Source: Acidovorax sp. CCYZU-2555 (GTDB lineage Bacteria; Pseudomonadota; Gammaproteobacteria; Burkholderiales; Burkholderiaceae_C). Taken from it: DNA of 32,663 nucleotides. The stretch lies in contig NZ_JAHCDD010000069.1 in NCBI RefSeq assembly GCF_018413525.1, positions 1-32,663 of the forward strand, in the 5' to 3' direction. The translations under genes were made by a program, and so were the position numbers. A model generated the notes under the pieces. The model ran no database searches, had not been told where the DNA came from, and was given only the letters and a program-made list of their open reading frames with translations. Below, piece after piece: positions 1 to 7,589 of this stretch. Every line of letters starts with the position of its first letter. Positions within the stretch are counted from its first letter, which is position 1.

Positions 1-756
1 CGTCAGGGGTTCGTCGGCGAACGCGTTGTAGAGGTGGCGCTTGCTGCAATGCATCGCCTGGGCGATATCGTCGATGGTCAGGCGCGGGTCGCGCACATGG
101 GCGGCGACATGGGCGCGAATGCGGTCCTTGAATGCCTCCTGCTGGGTCTGCGCCGTGCCGCGGCCCGACAGCTCCTGCAGCGACAAATGCACCAGATCGA
201 TCAGCAGCTCGCCCGCGCGCTCGGCCACGGCGGGCGCCATCGTGGGCAGCTCCTGGTAGGTGCTGCGCATGGCTTCGAGCGCGACGCGCGCAATCCCCGA
301 GCTGCCGCCCACATTGCGCCCCATCAGCCCTTCGAGCCGTATGCCGCGCTGCACCAGGCTCTGGCGCGGCAGCATCACGATCAGGTGTTCGGACCACTCG
401 GGGTTGGCGACTTCATAGGCCTGGCTGGTGTCGTAGATCACCCAGCTGCCGCTGCGCGCGCTGGCTTCCTGGCCTTGCTGGCGCACGGCCGCCAGGCCCT
501 GCCAGGGCGCGACGATCTTCACGTAGTCAGGGTCGTGCGAGCGCCGCCCCTGGACGCTGCGGATCACGCGGTGGCGCGCGGCCTCAAGCCGCGTCATGAC
601 CACCGCGCCCGCCTGCGAGCGCTGCAGATGGCCTTCGAACACGGTGTCGCCATAGAGGTCGGTGCCCAGGCCCGAAAACAGCGTGGACATCCAGTCCTGC
701 CACGCGGGCACGGCTTCCTGGGCCGACAGGCCATCGGTGCTCAAGCTGCTGTCCAT
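1..756 (-). CDS. AraC/XylS-family transcriptional regulator (C-terminus outside window)
   Basis: The reading frame is open from an ATG at 756 down to base 1, giving 252 codons without a stop. A strong GGGAGG ribosome binding site precedes the start. Residues 1 to about 190 look like the AraC-binding-like sensor domain found in FeaR/XylS-type activators. The first DNA-binding helix-turn-helix begins at about residue 215 (LTIDDIAQAMHCSKRHLYNAF), typical of AraC proteins; the second lies outside the window. It is transcribed divergently from the ABC importer/aldehyde dehydrogenase operon starting at 933 and is its probable activator. FeaR and XylS relatives control aromatic amine, aldehyde or acid catabolism, which fits the dehydrogenase at 5444. 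The family call is firm; the target operon and inducer are inferred. Confidence 0.88.
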   Translation of the reverse strand, partial: MDSSLSTDGLSAQEAVPAWQDWMSTLFSGLGTDLYGDTVFEGHLQRSQAGAVVMTRLEAARHRVIRSVQGRRSHDPDYVKIVAPWQGLAAVRQQGQEASARSGSWVIYDTSQAYEVANPEWSEHLIVMLPRQSLVQRGIRLEGLMGRNVGGSSGIARVALEAMRSTYQELPTMAPAVAERAGELLIDLVHLSLQELSGRGTAQTQQEAFKDRIRAHVAAHVRDPRLTIDDIAQAMHCSKRHLYNAFADEPLT

Positions 757-818
757 ATTCGCTACCTCCCGGGATGTGCGGCCGATTATCCAGGCATGCG
801 CGCGAGCCCTGGAAAACC

Positions 819-907
819 CTGAGCACCGTGCATTCACAGTCAAGCACTTAGTGCATGCTCAGTACAGCCACGCCGCGGCCCACGCCCTAGCATCCTTGCA
901 CGCTCAG
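819..907. promoter_or_regulatory. Candidate AraC-type operator repeats in divergent promoter region
   Basis: The 176-bp gap between the AraC gene and the importer operon contains TGCATGCTCAG at 852-862 and TGCACGCTCAG at 897-907, a direct repeat with 10 of 11 bases identical and 45 bp apart. A related inverted copy, CTGAGCACCGTGCA, lies at 819-832; it differs by a 3-base insertion. Two small dyads, GCAC-C-GTGC (823-831) and GCAC-TTA-GTGC (844-854), sit about two helical turns apart. AraC-family activators bind repeated half-sites, and XylS sites contain TGCA, so this is a plausible operator. No clear -35/-10 pair stands out. Confidence 0.45.
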
Positions 908-932
908 CAAAAGAGCGACCAAGGAGACAAGC

Positions 933-2162
933 ATGAAGACAGCAAGCAAACGTTTCTGGCTCAAGCAGGTGACTGCCGCTGCCGCCATCGCCACTTTGGC
1001 CCCGCTGGCCCTGGCGCAGGAAGCACCGAAATCGGTGCGCATAGGCTGGGCCATCGCCAAGACCGGCCACAACGCGGGCGGCACCGCAGCCACCGTGATG
1101 CCCAACTACCAGTTGTGGGTCAAGGAGATCAATGCCGCGGGCGGCATCATGCTCAAGGCCTACGGCAAGCGCGTGCCCATCGAAGTCGTGGAGTACGACG
1201 ACCGCTCCAGCACCGAGGAAGCGGTGCGCGCCACCGAACGCCTGATGACCCAGGACAAGGTCGACTTCGTGCTGCCGCCGTGGAGCACAGGCAGCAACCT
1301 GGCCGTGGGCCCGACCTACGAAAAGCACAAATACCCGCTGCTCGCCGCGACCGCGGTGACCGACAAGGCGCCCGAACTCGCCAAGCGCTGGAAGCATGCG
1401 TTCTTCTTCCTGGGCACGGGCGCGGGCTACGCCGAGTCGCTGGTGAGCTACCTCGAAAGCGCGAAGAAGGAAGGCAAGATAGGCAACAAGATCGCGATGA
1501 TCAACATCGCCGACGGCTTCGGCGTGGAGCTGGCCAACGCCACGCGCAAGGCCGCCAAGCAGCATGGCTTCGAGCTGGTCTACGACAAGAGCTATCCGAT
1601 CGGCACGCAGGACATGACGCCGCTGCTGACCGAGATCAAGAGCAAGAACGCCGACGTGTTCATCGCCTACTCGTACCCGCCCGACACCATGCTGATCACC
1701 GAGCAGTCGCGCATCAACGCCCTCAACCCCAAGGTGATGTTCACCGGCGTGGGCACGCAGTTTCCGATGTTCAAGGCCAAGTTCGGCGCGGCCACCGAAG
1801 GCATCATGGCGCCGGGCGGCGTCGACTTCGATTCGCCCGCGATCAAGGACTACTTCAAGCGCCACAAGGAGTCGGCCGGCTACGAGCCCGACCGCTTCGC
1901 GAGCACCATCCAGTACACCACGCTGCAGGTGCTGCAGCAGGCGATAGAGCGCGTGGGCAAGATAGACCGCGCGGCCGTGACGCAGGAAATAAAGACCGGC
2001 ACCTTCGACACCATCATCGGCCCGGTCAAGCTCGAGAACCAGATGCTGACCAAGCTCTGGTACGTGGGCCAGTGGCAGAACGGTGAGTTCTACGGCATTG
2101 CACCGGCCAACCGCGCGGGCGCCAAGCCGGGGGTAATACCTAAACCCGGCTGGAAGAACTGA
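933..2162 (+). CDS. ABC transporter periplasmic substrate-binding protein (LivK type)
   Basis: This 409-residue protein has an N-terminal export signal (basic start, hydrophobic stretch rich in Ala/Leu, cleavage near ALAQ at about residue 29). A type I periplasmic-binding fold (Peripla_BP_6, LivJ/LivK-like) follows. It would capture the substrate in the periplasm and deliver it to the permeases encoded directly downstream. An AGGAGA ribosome binding site precedes the ATG. It heads an operon of five transporter genes and an aldehyde dehydrogenase. The family is broad and includes binders of branched-chain amino acids, amides, urea and aromatic acids, so the ligand cannot be read from sequence. 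The neighbouring dehydrogenase and AraC regulator suggest an aromatic or related compound. Confidence 0.9.
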   Translation: MKTASKRFWLKQVTAAAAIATLAPLALAQEAPKSVRIGWAIAKTGHNAGGTAATVMPNYQLWVKEINAAGGIMLKAYGKRVPIEVVEYDDRSSTEEAVRATERLMTQDKVDFVLPPWSTGSNLAVGPTYEKHKYPLLAATAVTDKAPELAKRWKHAFFFLGTGAGYAESLVSYLESAKKEGKIGNKIAMINIADGFGVELANATRKAAKQHGFELVYDKSYPIGTQDMTPLLTEIKSKNADVFIAYSYPPDTMLITEQSRINALNPKVMFTGVGTQFPMFKAKFGAATEGIMAPGGVDFDSPAIKDYFKRHKESAGYEPDRFASTIQYTTLQVLQQAIERVGKIDRAAVTQEIKTGTFDTIIGPVKLENQMLTKLWYVGQWQNGEFYGIAPANRAGAKPGVIPKPGWKN

Positions 2163-2174
2163 AGTTCCGGCCCC

Positions 2175-3050
2175 ATGAATCTACTGGACATCCTGCTCGC
2201 GGGCAGCACCCTGGGCGGCCTCTACGGGCTGATCGCCATGGGGCTGACCCTGCAATACGGCGTGGCGCGCATCATGAATCTCTCCTATGGAGAGTTTCTG
2301 ATCGCGCCGGCCTTTCTGGCCTACCTGGGCGTGACCGCCTGGGGGCTGTCCCCTCTTCTGATGCTGTTGCTGGTGCTGCCCCTGGGCTTCATCGTGCAGT
2401 GGCTGGTCTATCAATTGCTGCTGACGCCGCTGGTGCGCCGCACGGGCGCGGGCCCGGCGCTCGAAGTCGATTCCATCCTCGCGACCTTCGGCCTGATGTT
2501 CGTCGTGCAAGGCGTGATGATGGTCGCCTTCGGCGGCAACTATCACAGCTACACCTATCTTTCGACGCCGGTGCAGATCCTGGGCAGCACGGTCGCGGCC
2601 AACCGGCTGCTGGTGCTGGGCGTGGCGATCGCGCTGGGCCTGGGTCTTTACCTGCTGCTGACGCGCACGCGCATGGGCACGGTGGTGCGTGCCGTCTCGG
2701 TCGCGCCGCGCTTCGCGCCGCTGGTCGGCATCGACGTGCGCTTCACCGCGGCGCTGGCGTTCGGCCTGGGCGGCGCCATGGTCGCGGCCTCGGGCGTGCT
2801 GGTCAGCATGTTCCTGCCGTTCTCCGCGGCCATGGGAACCATGTTCGCCATGAAGGCGCTGATCGTGGTGATCATGGGCGGGGTGGGCAATCTGATGGGC
2901 TGTCTGCTCGCGGGAATGATGCTGGGCTTTGCCGAAACGCTGGTCGCGACCTTCATAGACCCAGGCCTCACGCTGGCCGTCAACTACGCGCTGTTCCTCG
3001 GCGTGCTGCTGCTGCGCCCCACGGGCCTGTTTGGAAAGGGCGCACGATGA
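2175..3050 (+). CDS. Branched-chain-type ABC transporter permease (LivH type)
   Basis: This 291-residue, highly hydrophobic inner-membrane protein has about eight membrane segments. It starts MNLLDILLAGSTLGGLYGL, the usual beginning of LivH permeases. The family loop with Gly-Gly-Val-Gly-Asn (IVVIMGGVGNLMG) lies near residues 235-247. It is one half of the heterodimeric channel; the partner is the LivM-type protein whose start codon overlaps this stop (ATGA at 3047-3050), indicating translational coupling. It begins 12 bp after the binding-protein gene, with only a weak ribosome binding site. Confidence 0.92.
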   Translation: MNLLDILLAGSTLGGLYGLIAMGLTLQYGVARIMNLSYGEFLIAPAFLAYLGVTAWGLSPLLMLLLVLPLGFIVQWLVYQLLLTPLVRRTGAGPALEVDSILATFGLMFVVQGVMMVAFGGNYHSYTYLSTPVQILGSTVAANRLLVLGVAIALGLGLYLLLTRTRMGTVVRAVSVAPRFAPLVGIDVRFTAALAFGLGGAMVAASGVLVSMFLPFSAAMGTMFAMKALIVVIMGGVGNLMGCLLAGMMLGFAETLVATFIDPGLTLAVNYALFLGVLLLRPTGLFGKGAR

Positions 3051-3973
3051 GCCGCCGCGATGCAATGGCATGGGGCGCGGGCGCCCTCGCCCTGGCCGGG
3101 CTGGCCACGGTGCCCCAGTGGATGCACAACGACTACTACCTGTCGCTGCTGATCAGCGTGCTGATGTACAGCGTGCTGGCCTCGGCCTGGGCGCTGTTCT
3201 CCGGGCCCACGCGCTATGTCTCGCTGGCCACGGTGGCGTTCTTCGGCGTCGGTGCCTACACCACCGCGGTGTTCGGCGAAGCGCTGCCCTGGGCCGCGGT
3301 GCTGCTGATCGCCCTGGGCGTGGGCGTGGCCATGGCGCTGGTCGTGGGCCTGGCGACGCTGCGGCTGTCGGGCGTGTACTTCGTGATCTTCAGCTTCGGC
3401 CTGGCCGAGTTGGTCAAGCAGCTCGTGACCTGGTACGAAGTCAACATCACCAAGGACCTGGGCCGCTATGTGTTCGTCGACATCACGGCCCAGGACATCT
3501 ACTGGCAGCTGCTGGTGCTGCTGGCGCTGGTGCTGGGCCTGCGCGCCTGGATAGCGCGCACCCGGCTGGGCCTGGCGCTGCGCGTGATCGGCGAGGACGA
3601 GACCGTGGCCGTGCACGTGGGCATCAACACCACGCGCGTCAAGGTGCTGCTGTTCACGCTGAGCGCGGCCTTCATGACCGTGGCCGGCGCCATCATGGCG
3701 CCGCGCTGGACCTACCTCGATCCGACCATTGCGTTCGCGCCCGCGATCTCGTTCCAGACGCTGATCATGGCGCTGCTGGGCGGCGCGGGCACGCTGTTCG
3801 GGCCGCTGCTGGGCGCCGTGCCGCTGGTGCTGCTGTTCGAGTTCCTGTCGGCGAATTTTCCCAACCATTTCGCCATTCTTGTCGGCCTGGTGTTCATGGT
3901 GATCGTCTATGCGGTGCCCCAGGGCATCTCGGGCTGGCTGCGCCGGCGCAAGCACAACGGAGGTGGAAAATGA
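3047..3973 (+). CDS. Branched-chain-type ABC transporter permease (LivM type)
   Basis: This 308-residue membrane protein is the second permease subunit. The frame is open well upstream, but the start chosen is the ATG at 3047, which overlaps the LivH stop as ATGA and gives the usual LivM length and N-terminus. Visible family features are the LSGVYFVIFSFGLAEL stretch near residue 107 and the cytoplasmic loop RVIGEDETVAVHVGIN near residues 180-195, which contacts the ATPases. The C-terminus is basic (LRRRKHN). The stop overlaps the start of the first ATPase gene, again as ATGA. Confidence 0.92.
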   Translation: MSRRDAMAWGAGALALAGLATVPQWMHNDYYLSLLISVLMYSVLASAWALFSGPTRYVSLATVAFFGVGAYTTAVFGEALPWAAVLLIALGVGVAMALVVGLATLRLSGVYFVIFSFGLAELVKQLVTWYEVNITKDLGRYVFVDITAQDIYWQLLVLLALVLGLRAWIARTRLGLALRVIGEDETVAVHVGINTTRVKVLLFTLSAAFMTVAGAIMAPRWTYLDPTIAFAPAISFQTLIMALLGGAGTLFGPLLGAVPLVLLFEFLSANFPNHFAILVGLVFMVIVYAVPQGISGWLRRRKHNGGGK

Positions 3974-4716
3974 AGCCGCTGCTGGAACTCAAAGGCCTGA
4001 GCAAGCGCTTTGGCGGACTGGTCGCGGTCAACGATCTGTCGTTCGACGTGCATGCGGGCGAAGTCGTGGGCCTGCTGGGCCCCAACGGCTCGGGCAAGAC
4101 CACGGCCATGAACCTGGTCTCGGGCGCCCTGCCGCTCAACGCCGGTGAAGTGCGCTTTGGCGGCCGCACCATCAGCGGACTGGCGAGCCACCAGATCGCG
4201 CGCCTGGGCGTGGCGCGCACCTTTCAGCTGGTGCGCGTGCTCGGCGGCATGAGTTGCCGCGACAACGTCGCCGCGGGCCTGGCATTTCGCCCCGGCGGCC
4301 TGCACGGCCGCGCCGCGGAACACGCCGCGCAGCAGTTGCTCGAACGCGTGGGCCTGGCCGCCCAGGCCGAGCTGCCCGCGAGCGAGCTGACCTATATCGA
4401 CCAGAAGCGGCTGGAACTCGCGCGCGCGCTGGCGCTCGCGCCCAAACTGCTGCTGCTCGACGAATGGCTGGCCGGGCTCAACCCCACGGAACTGCAGCAG
4501 GGCATTGCGCTGATCGCCGCGCTGCGCGACGAAGGCATGACGGTGCTGATGGTCGAACATGTGATGGATGCGGTGCACGCGCTGTGCAGCCGCTGCGTGG
4601 TGATGAACACCGGCAGCCGCATTGCCGACGGCCCTACGCGCGAAGTGCTCAGCGATGCGCGCGTGATCGAGGCCTATCTGGGCAGCGACGATGTCGAGGA
4701 GACGGCCCATGCTTGA
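3970..4716 (+). CDS. ABC transporter ATP-binding protein (LivG type) with atypical signature motif
   Basis: This 248-residue ATPase energises the importer from the cytoplasmic face. Walker A GPNGSGKT is at residues 37-44, the Q-loop is at RTFQL (about 83-87), Walker B LLLLDE at 160-165 and the H-loop His at 197. The signature normally reading LSxGQ is LTYIDQ (140-145), and the residue after the Walker B Glu is Trp (DEWLAGLN) instead of the usual Pro. The rest of the fold, including the LivG-type D-loop AGLNPTE, is intact, so it is probably active. The divergence seems to mark a sub-lineage. The start overlaps the LivM stop, and the 3' end overlaps the next ATPase gene by 8 bp. Confidence 0.92.
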   Translation: MKPLLELKGLSKRFGGLVAVNDLSFDVHAGEVVGLLGPNGSGKTTAMNLVSGALPLNAGEVRFGGRTISGLASHQIARLGVARTFQLVRVLGGMSCRDNVAAGLAFRPGGLHGRAAEHAAQQLLERVGLAAQAELPASELTYIDQKRLELARALALAPKLLLLDEWLAGLNPTELQQGIALIAALRDEGMTVLMVEHVMDAVHALCSRCVVMNTGSRIADGPTREVLSDARVIEAYLGSDDVEETAHA

Positions 4717-5422
4717 AGTCCACGACCTGTCCCTGGCCTACGGCAAGCACCAGGCGCTGCGCGGCGTGTCGCTGCAGGTCGCCAAGGGCGAGCTGGTGGT
4801 GATGCTGGGCGCGAATGGCGCGGGCAAGTCCTCGCTGCTCAAGGCAATTGGCGCGATGGTGCGGCCACAGGAAGGCGCACGCGTGCTGCTTGGCGGCCAG
4901 GAGCTCACGCGGCTGCCGGCCCACCAGGTGGTTGAAGCCGGGCTGGCGCTGGTGCCCGAAGGCCGCGGCGTATTCGGCGACCTGACGGTGCGCGAGAACC
5001 TGCAGCTCGGCGCCCAGCCGCGGCGCGCGCGCGCGCTCGAAGCGCAAAGCCTGGCGCGCGTGCTCGATCTTTTTCCCAAGCTCGCCCAGCGCATGGCGCA
5101 GACCGTGCGCACCATGAGCGGCGGCGAGCAGCAGATGGTGGCCGTGGGCCGAGCGCTGATGTCGGCGCCCGATATCCTGTTGCTGGACGAGCCGTCTCTC
5201 GGTCTGTCGCCGCTGATGTGCAAGGAGCTGTTTTCGGCGCTGGCGCGCATCCGCACGCTGGGCGTGGGCGTGCTGCTGGTCGAACAGAATGCCAGGCAGA
5301 GTCTGGCGATTGCCGACCGTGGCTATCTATTGGAAACCGGGCTTGTCGTGGGCCAGGGAACGGCAGCAGAACTGCAAGCCAGCCCTGCCGTGCGACAAGC
5401 ATATCTGGGCGCTGCCCATTGA
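4709..5422 (+). CDS. ABC transporter ATP-binding protein (LivF type)
   Basis: This 237-residue ATPase is the partner of the LivG-type protein. Walker A GANGAGKS is at residues 34-41, a canonical signature MSGGEQQ at 136-142, and Walker B LLLDEP at 157-162. An in-frame ATG at 4691 exists, but the ATG at 4709 is preferred: GAGGAG lies at the right distance upstream, and MLEVHDLSLAYG is the usual LivF beginning. In the heterodimer this canonical signature would face the Walker A site of LivG, whereas the degenerate LivG signature faces this protein's Walker A, so the two ATP sites may be unequal. Confidence 0.92.
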   Translation: MLEVHDLSLAYGKHQALRGVSLQVAKGELVVMLGANGAGKSSLLKAIGAMVRPQEGARVLLGGQELTRLPAHQVVEAGLALVPEGRGVFGDLTVRENLQLGAQPRRARALEAQSLARVLDLFPKLAQRMAQTVRTMSGGEQQMVAVGRALMSAPDILLLDEPSLGLSPLMCKELFSALARIRTLGVGVLLVEQNARQSLAIADRGYLLETGLVVGQGTAAELQASPAVRQAYLGAAH

Positions 5423-5443
5423 TTTTTTTGTGAAGGAAGTCTC

Positions 5444-6895
5444 ATGATCGAACAACAAATGCTGATCGGCGGCCAATCGGTGGGCGCCACGGGTGGTGCC
5501 ACATTCGAGCGCCGCAACCCGCTCGACGGCCAGGTCGCCACGCGCGCCCCGGCCGCGACGGCCGACGACGCGCGCGCCGCGATCGATGCCGCGGCCAAGG
5601 CTTTTCCCGCCTGGGCCGCGATGGGCCCGGGCGAGCGCCGCGGCCTGTTGATGAAAGCGGCCGCGGCCCTTGAAGCCAAGGGCGAGGCCTTTGCCGCGGC
5701 CATGGCCGCAGAGACCGGTTCGTCGGGCATCTGGGCCGGCTTTAATGTGCACCTCGCGGCCGACATGTTCCTCGAAGCCGCGTCGCTGACCACGCAGATC
5801 AGCGGCCAGGTCATTCCCTCGAACGTTCCCGGCAGCCTCGCCATGGCCGTGCGCCAGCCCGCGGGCGTGGTCGTGGGCATCGCTCCCTGGAATGCGCCCA
5901 TCATCCTGGCGGTGCGCGCCATCGCCACGCCGCTGGCCTGCGGCAACACCGTGGTGCTCAAGGGCTCGGAGCTGTGCCCCGCGACCCATGGCCTGATCAT
6001 CGAGGCGCTGCAGGAAGGCGGCCTGCCGCCGGGCGTGGTGAACTTCGTGACCAATGCGCCCGCCGATGCGGGCACCGTGGTCGAAGCCATGATCGCCCAC
6101 CCCGCCGTGCGCCGCGTGAACTTCACCGGCTCGACGCGCGTGGGCCGCATCATCGGCCAGACCGCGGCCAAGTACCTCAAGCCCGCCATTCTCGAACTCG
6201 GCGGCAAGGCGCCGTTCCTGGTGCTCGACGACGCCGATGTCGACGCGGCCGTGGCCGGCGCGACGTTCGGCGCGTTCGCCAACTCGGGCCAGATCTGCAT
6301 GTCAACAGAACGCATCATCGTCGACGAGAAAGTCGCCGATGAGTTCATCGCCAAGCTGGTCGCGCGCGCCACTTCGCTGCCGCTGGGCGATCCGCGCCAG
6401 GGCCCGGTGGTGCTGGGCTCGGTCGTGGACCAGACCACGGTAACGCGCGTCAATGCGCTGATCGACGACGCGCTCGCCAAGGGCGCGAAGCTGCTGTGCG
6501 GCGGCAAGGCCGACAACACCTTGATGCCCGCGACGCTGCTCGACCATGTGACCTCGGCGATGGACATCTTCTACGAAGAGACTTTCGCTCCCGTGAAGGC
6601 CATTGTGCGCGTGAAGAATGTCCAGGAAGCGATCGCGATCGCCAACGACAACGAGTTCGGCCTGTCGGCCGCGGTCTACGGCCGCGACACCGCGCGCGCC
6701 TGGCAGGTCGCGGCGCGCATCGAATCGGGCATCTGCCACATCAACGGCCCCACCGTGCACGACGAAGCGCAAATGCCTTTCGGCGGCGTCAAGAGCTCGG
6801 GCTACGGCCATTTCGGCGGCCAGGCCGGCATCGATGCGTTCACCGATACGCGCTGGATCACGATGCAGACCACACCGCGCCACTACCCCTTCTAA
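5444..6895 (+). CDS. NAD(P)-dependent aldehyde dehydrogenase (salicylaldehyde/vanillin dehydrogenase-like)
   Basis: This 483-residue member of the aldehyde dehydrogenase superfamily oxidises an aldehyde to a carboxylic acid. The cofactor-site Asn is in PWN (150), FTGSTRVG at 227-234 lies in the nucleotide fold, the general base Glu is E251 (LELGGK), and the catalytic Cys is C285 (GQICMS). The C-terminal stretch FGGVKSSGYGHFGG and the ending RHYPF resemble salicylaldehyde and vanillin dehydrogenases (NahF/Vdh group) rather than betaine or succinate-semialdehyde enzymes. It begins 21 bp after the ATPase gene with a GAAGGAAG ribosome binding site, so it belongs to the same operon. Class is certain; an aromatic substrate is inferred from resemblance and context. 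Confidence 0.9.
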   Translation: MIEQQMLIGGQSVGATGGATFERRNPLDGQVATRAPAATADDARAAIDAAAKAFPAWAAMGPGERRGLLMKAAAALEAKGEAFAAAMAAETGSSGIWAGFNVHLAADMFLEAASLTTQISGQVIPSNVPGSLAMAVRQPAGVVVGIAPWNAPIILAVRAIATPLACGNTVVLKGSELCPATHGLIIEALQEGGLPPGVVNFVTNAPADAGTVVEAMIAHPAVRRVNFTGSTRVGRIIGQTAAKYLKPAILELGGKAPFLVLDDADVDAAVAGATFGAFANSGQICMSTERIIVDEKVADEFIAKLVARATSLPLGDPRQGPVVLGSVVDQTTVTRVNALIDDALAKGAKLLCGGKADNTLMPATLLDHVTSAMDIFYEETFAPVKAIVRVKNVQEAIAIANDNEFGLSAAVYGRDTARAWQVAARIESGICHINGPTVHDEAQMPFGGVKSSGYGHFGGQAGIDAFTDTRWITMQTTPRHYPF

Positions 6896-6937
6896 GCGGG
6901 GCGACGGGCCGTATAAGCCCGCCGCGGCGCGCTGGCC

Positions 6938-6968
6938 TTGACAGGCATGGGAAAATCGACGCCATACG
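6938..6968 (+). promoter_or_regulatory. Candidate sigma70 promoter for slyD
   Basis: A consensus -35 TTGACA lies at 6938-6943. The only -10-like hexamer in range is CATACG (6963-6968), with a 19-bp spacer and only 3 of 6 consensus bases, so the -10 is weak. It sits in the 123-bp gap between the aldehyde dehydrogenase operon and slyD. The same gap has a small hairpin, CGGGC/GCCCG at about 6905-6921, just after the dehydrogenase stop; it lacks a T-tract. Confidence 0.4.
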
Positions 6969-7018
6969 GGCCGATCGCGATGCGGTCGGCCTTTTCCCAC
7001 TCACAAGGCTGCAAACCC

Positions 7019-7546
7019 ATGGACATCAAAGAACAATGCGTGGTCGCTCTGACCTGGACCCTCAAGGACACCCTGGGCGAAGAACTCGACGTGCTCGAAG
7101 AGCCGGTGGATTTCCTCGTCGGCGGCGATGACCTGCTGCCGGCCATCGAGCGCGCGCTGCAAGGCCACGGCATGGGCGCCAAGCTCGACCTGCACCTTGA
7201 GCCCGAAGACGCGTTCGGCGACTACAACGAGAAGCTGATCTTCCTCGAGCCGCGCACGCTGTTCCCCGCGGAGATCGAGGAAGGCATGACCTTCGAAGGC
7301 CATGCGCTGCCCACGGGCACGAACGCCGAGGCGCCCAAGGACGCGCTCTACACCGTGACCGACATCTACCCCGAGCATGTGGTGCTCGACGGCAACCACC
7401 CGCTGGCCGGCATCGCGCTGCGCCTGCACCTCAAGGTCGAAGGCGTGCGCGAAGCGACCGAAGAGGAAATCGGCCGCGGCAGCTCGGGCACGGGCTTCTT
7501 CCGCATCCAGCCGCCCCAGGCTCCGGGCAACGATACGGTGCATTGA
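7019..7546 (+). CDS. slyD: FKBP-type peptidyl-prolyl cis-trans isomerase, SlyD-like
   Basis: This 175-residue cytoplasmic prolyl isomerase and chaperone has the split FKBP domain with a chaperone insert (IF domain) between about residues 70 and 125. The C-terminal FKBP strand DGNHPLAGIALRLHLKVEG and the following REATEEEI are characteristic of SlyD. It lacks the long His/Cys/Asp-rich metal-binding tail of Escherichia coli SlyD and ends instead in a short Pro/Gln tail. The in-frame ATG at 6938 would add 27 unrelated residues, so the start at 7019 (MDIKEQCVVALTW) is chosen. It is a single gene, closed by a strong terminator at 7551. Confidence 0.88.
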   Translation: MDIKEQCVVALTWTLKDTLGEELDVLEEPVDFLVGGDDLLPAIERALQGHGMGAKLDLHLEPEDAFGDYNEKLIFLEPRTLFPAEIEEGMTFEGHALPTGTNAEAPKDALYTVTDIYPEHVVLDGNHPLAGIALRLHLKVEGVREATEEEIGRGSSGTGFFRIQPPQAPGNDTVH

Positions 7547-7550
7547 ACGC

Positions 7551-7577
7551 AAAAGGGACTCCGAGGAGTCCCTTTTT
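7551..7577. terminator. Bidirectional intrinsic terminator between slyD and lipoprotein gene
   Basis: A perfect 8-bp stem GGGACTCC/GGAGTCCC (7555-7562 and 7565-7572) with a 2-base GA centre is flanked by AAAA on the left and TTTTT on the right. It can therefore stop transcription from either side. It sits exactly between two convergent genes. Confidence 0.93.
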
Positions 7578-7589
7578 CATTGAATCGAC

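Noticed and set aside
662..2086. Long open frame (474 codons) on the plus strand overlapping the AraC start and binding-protein gene
   Set aside because: Its translation is Arg/His/Gly-rich with no family resemblance, typical of an out-of-frame shadow in GC-rich DNA; the binding-protein frame from 933 is clearly real.
5323..6567. 414-codon open frame antisense to the aldehyde dehydrogenase
   Set aside because: It is a mirror of the third-position GC bias of the dehydrogenase gene and shows no recognisable domain or ribosome binding site.
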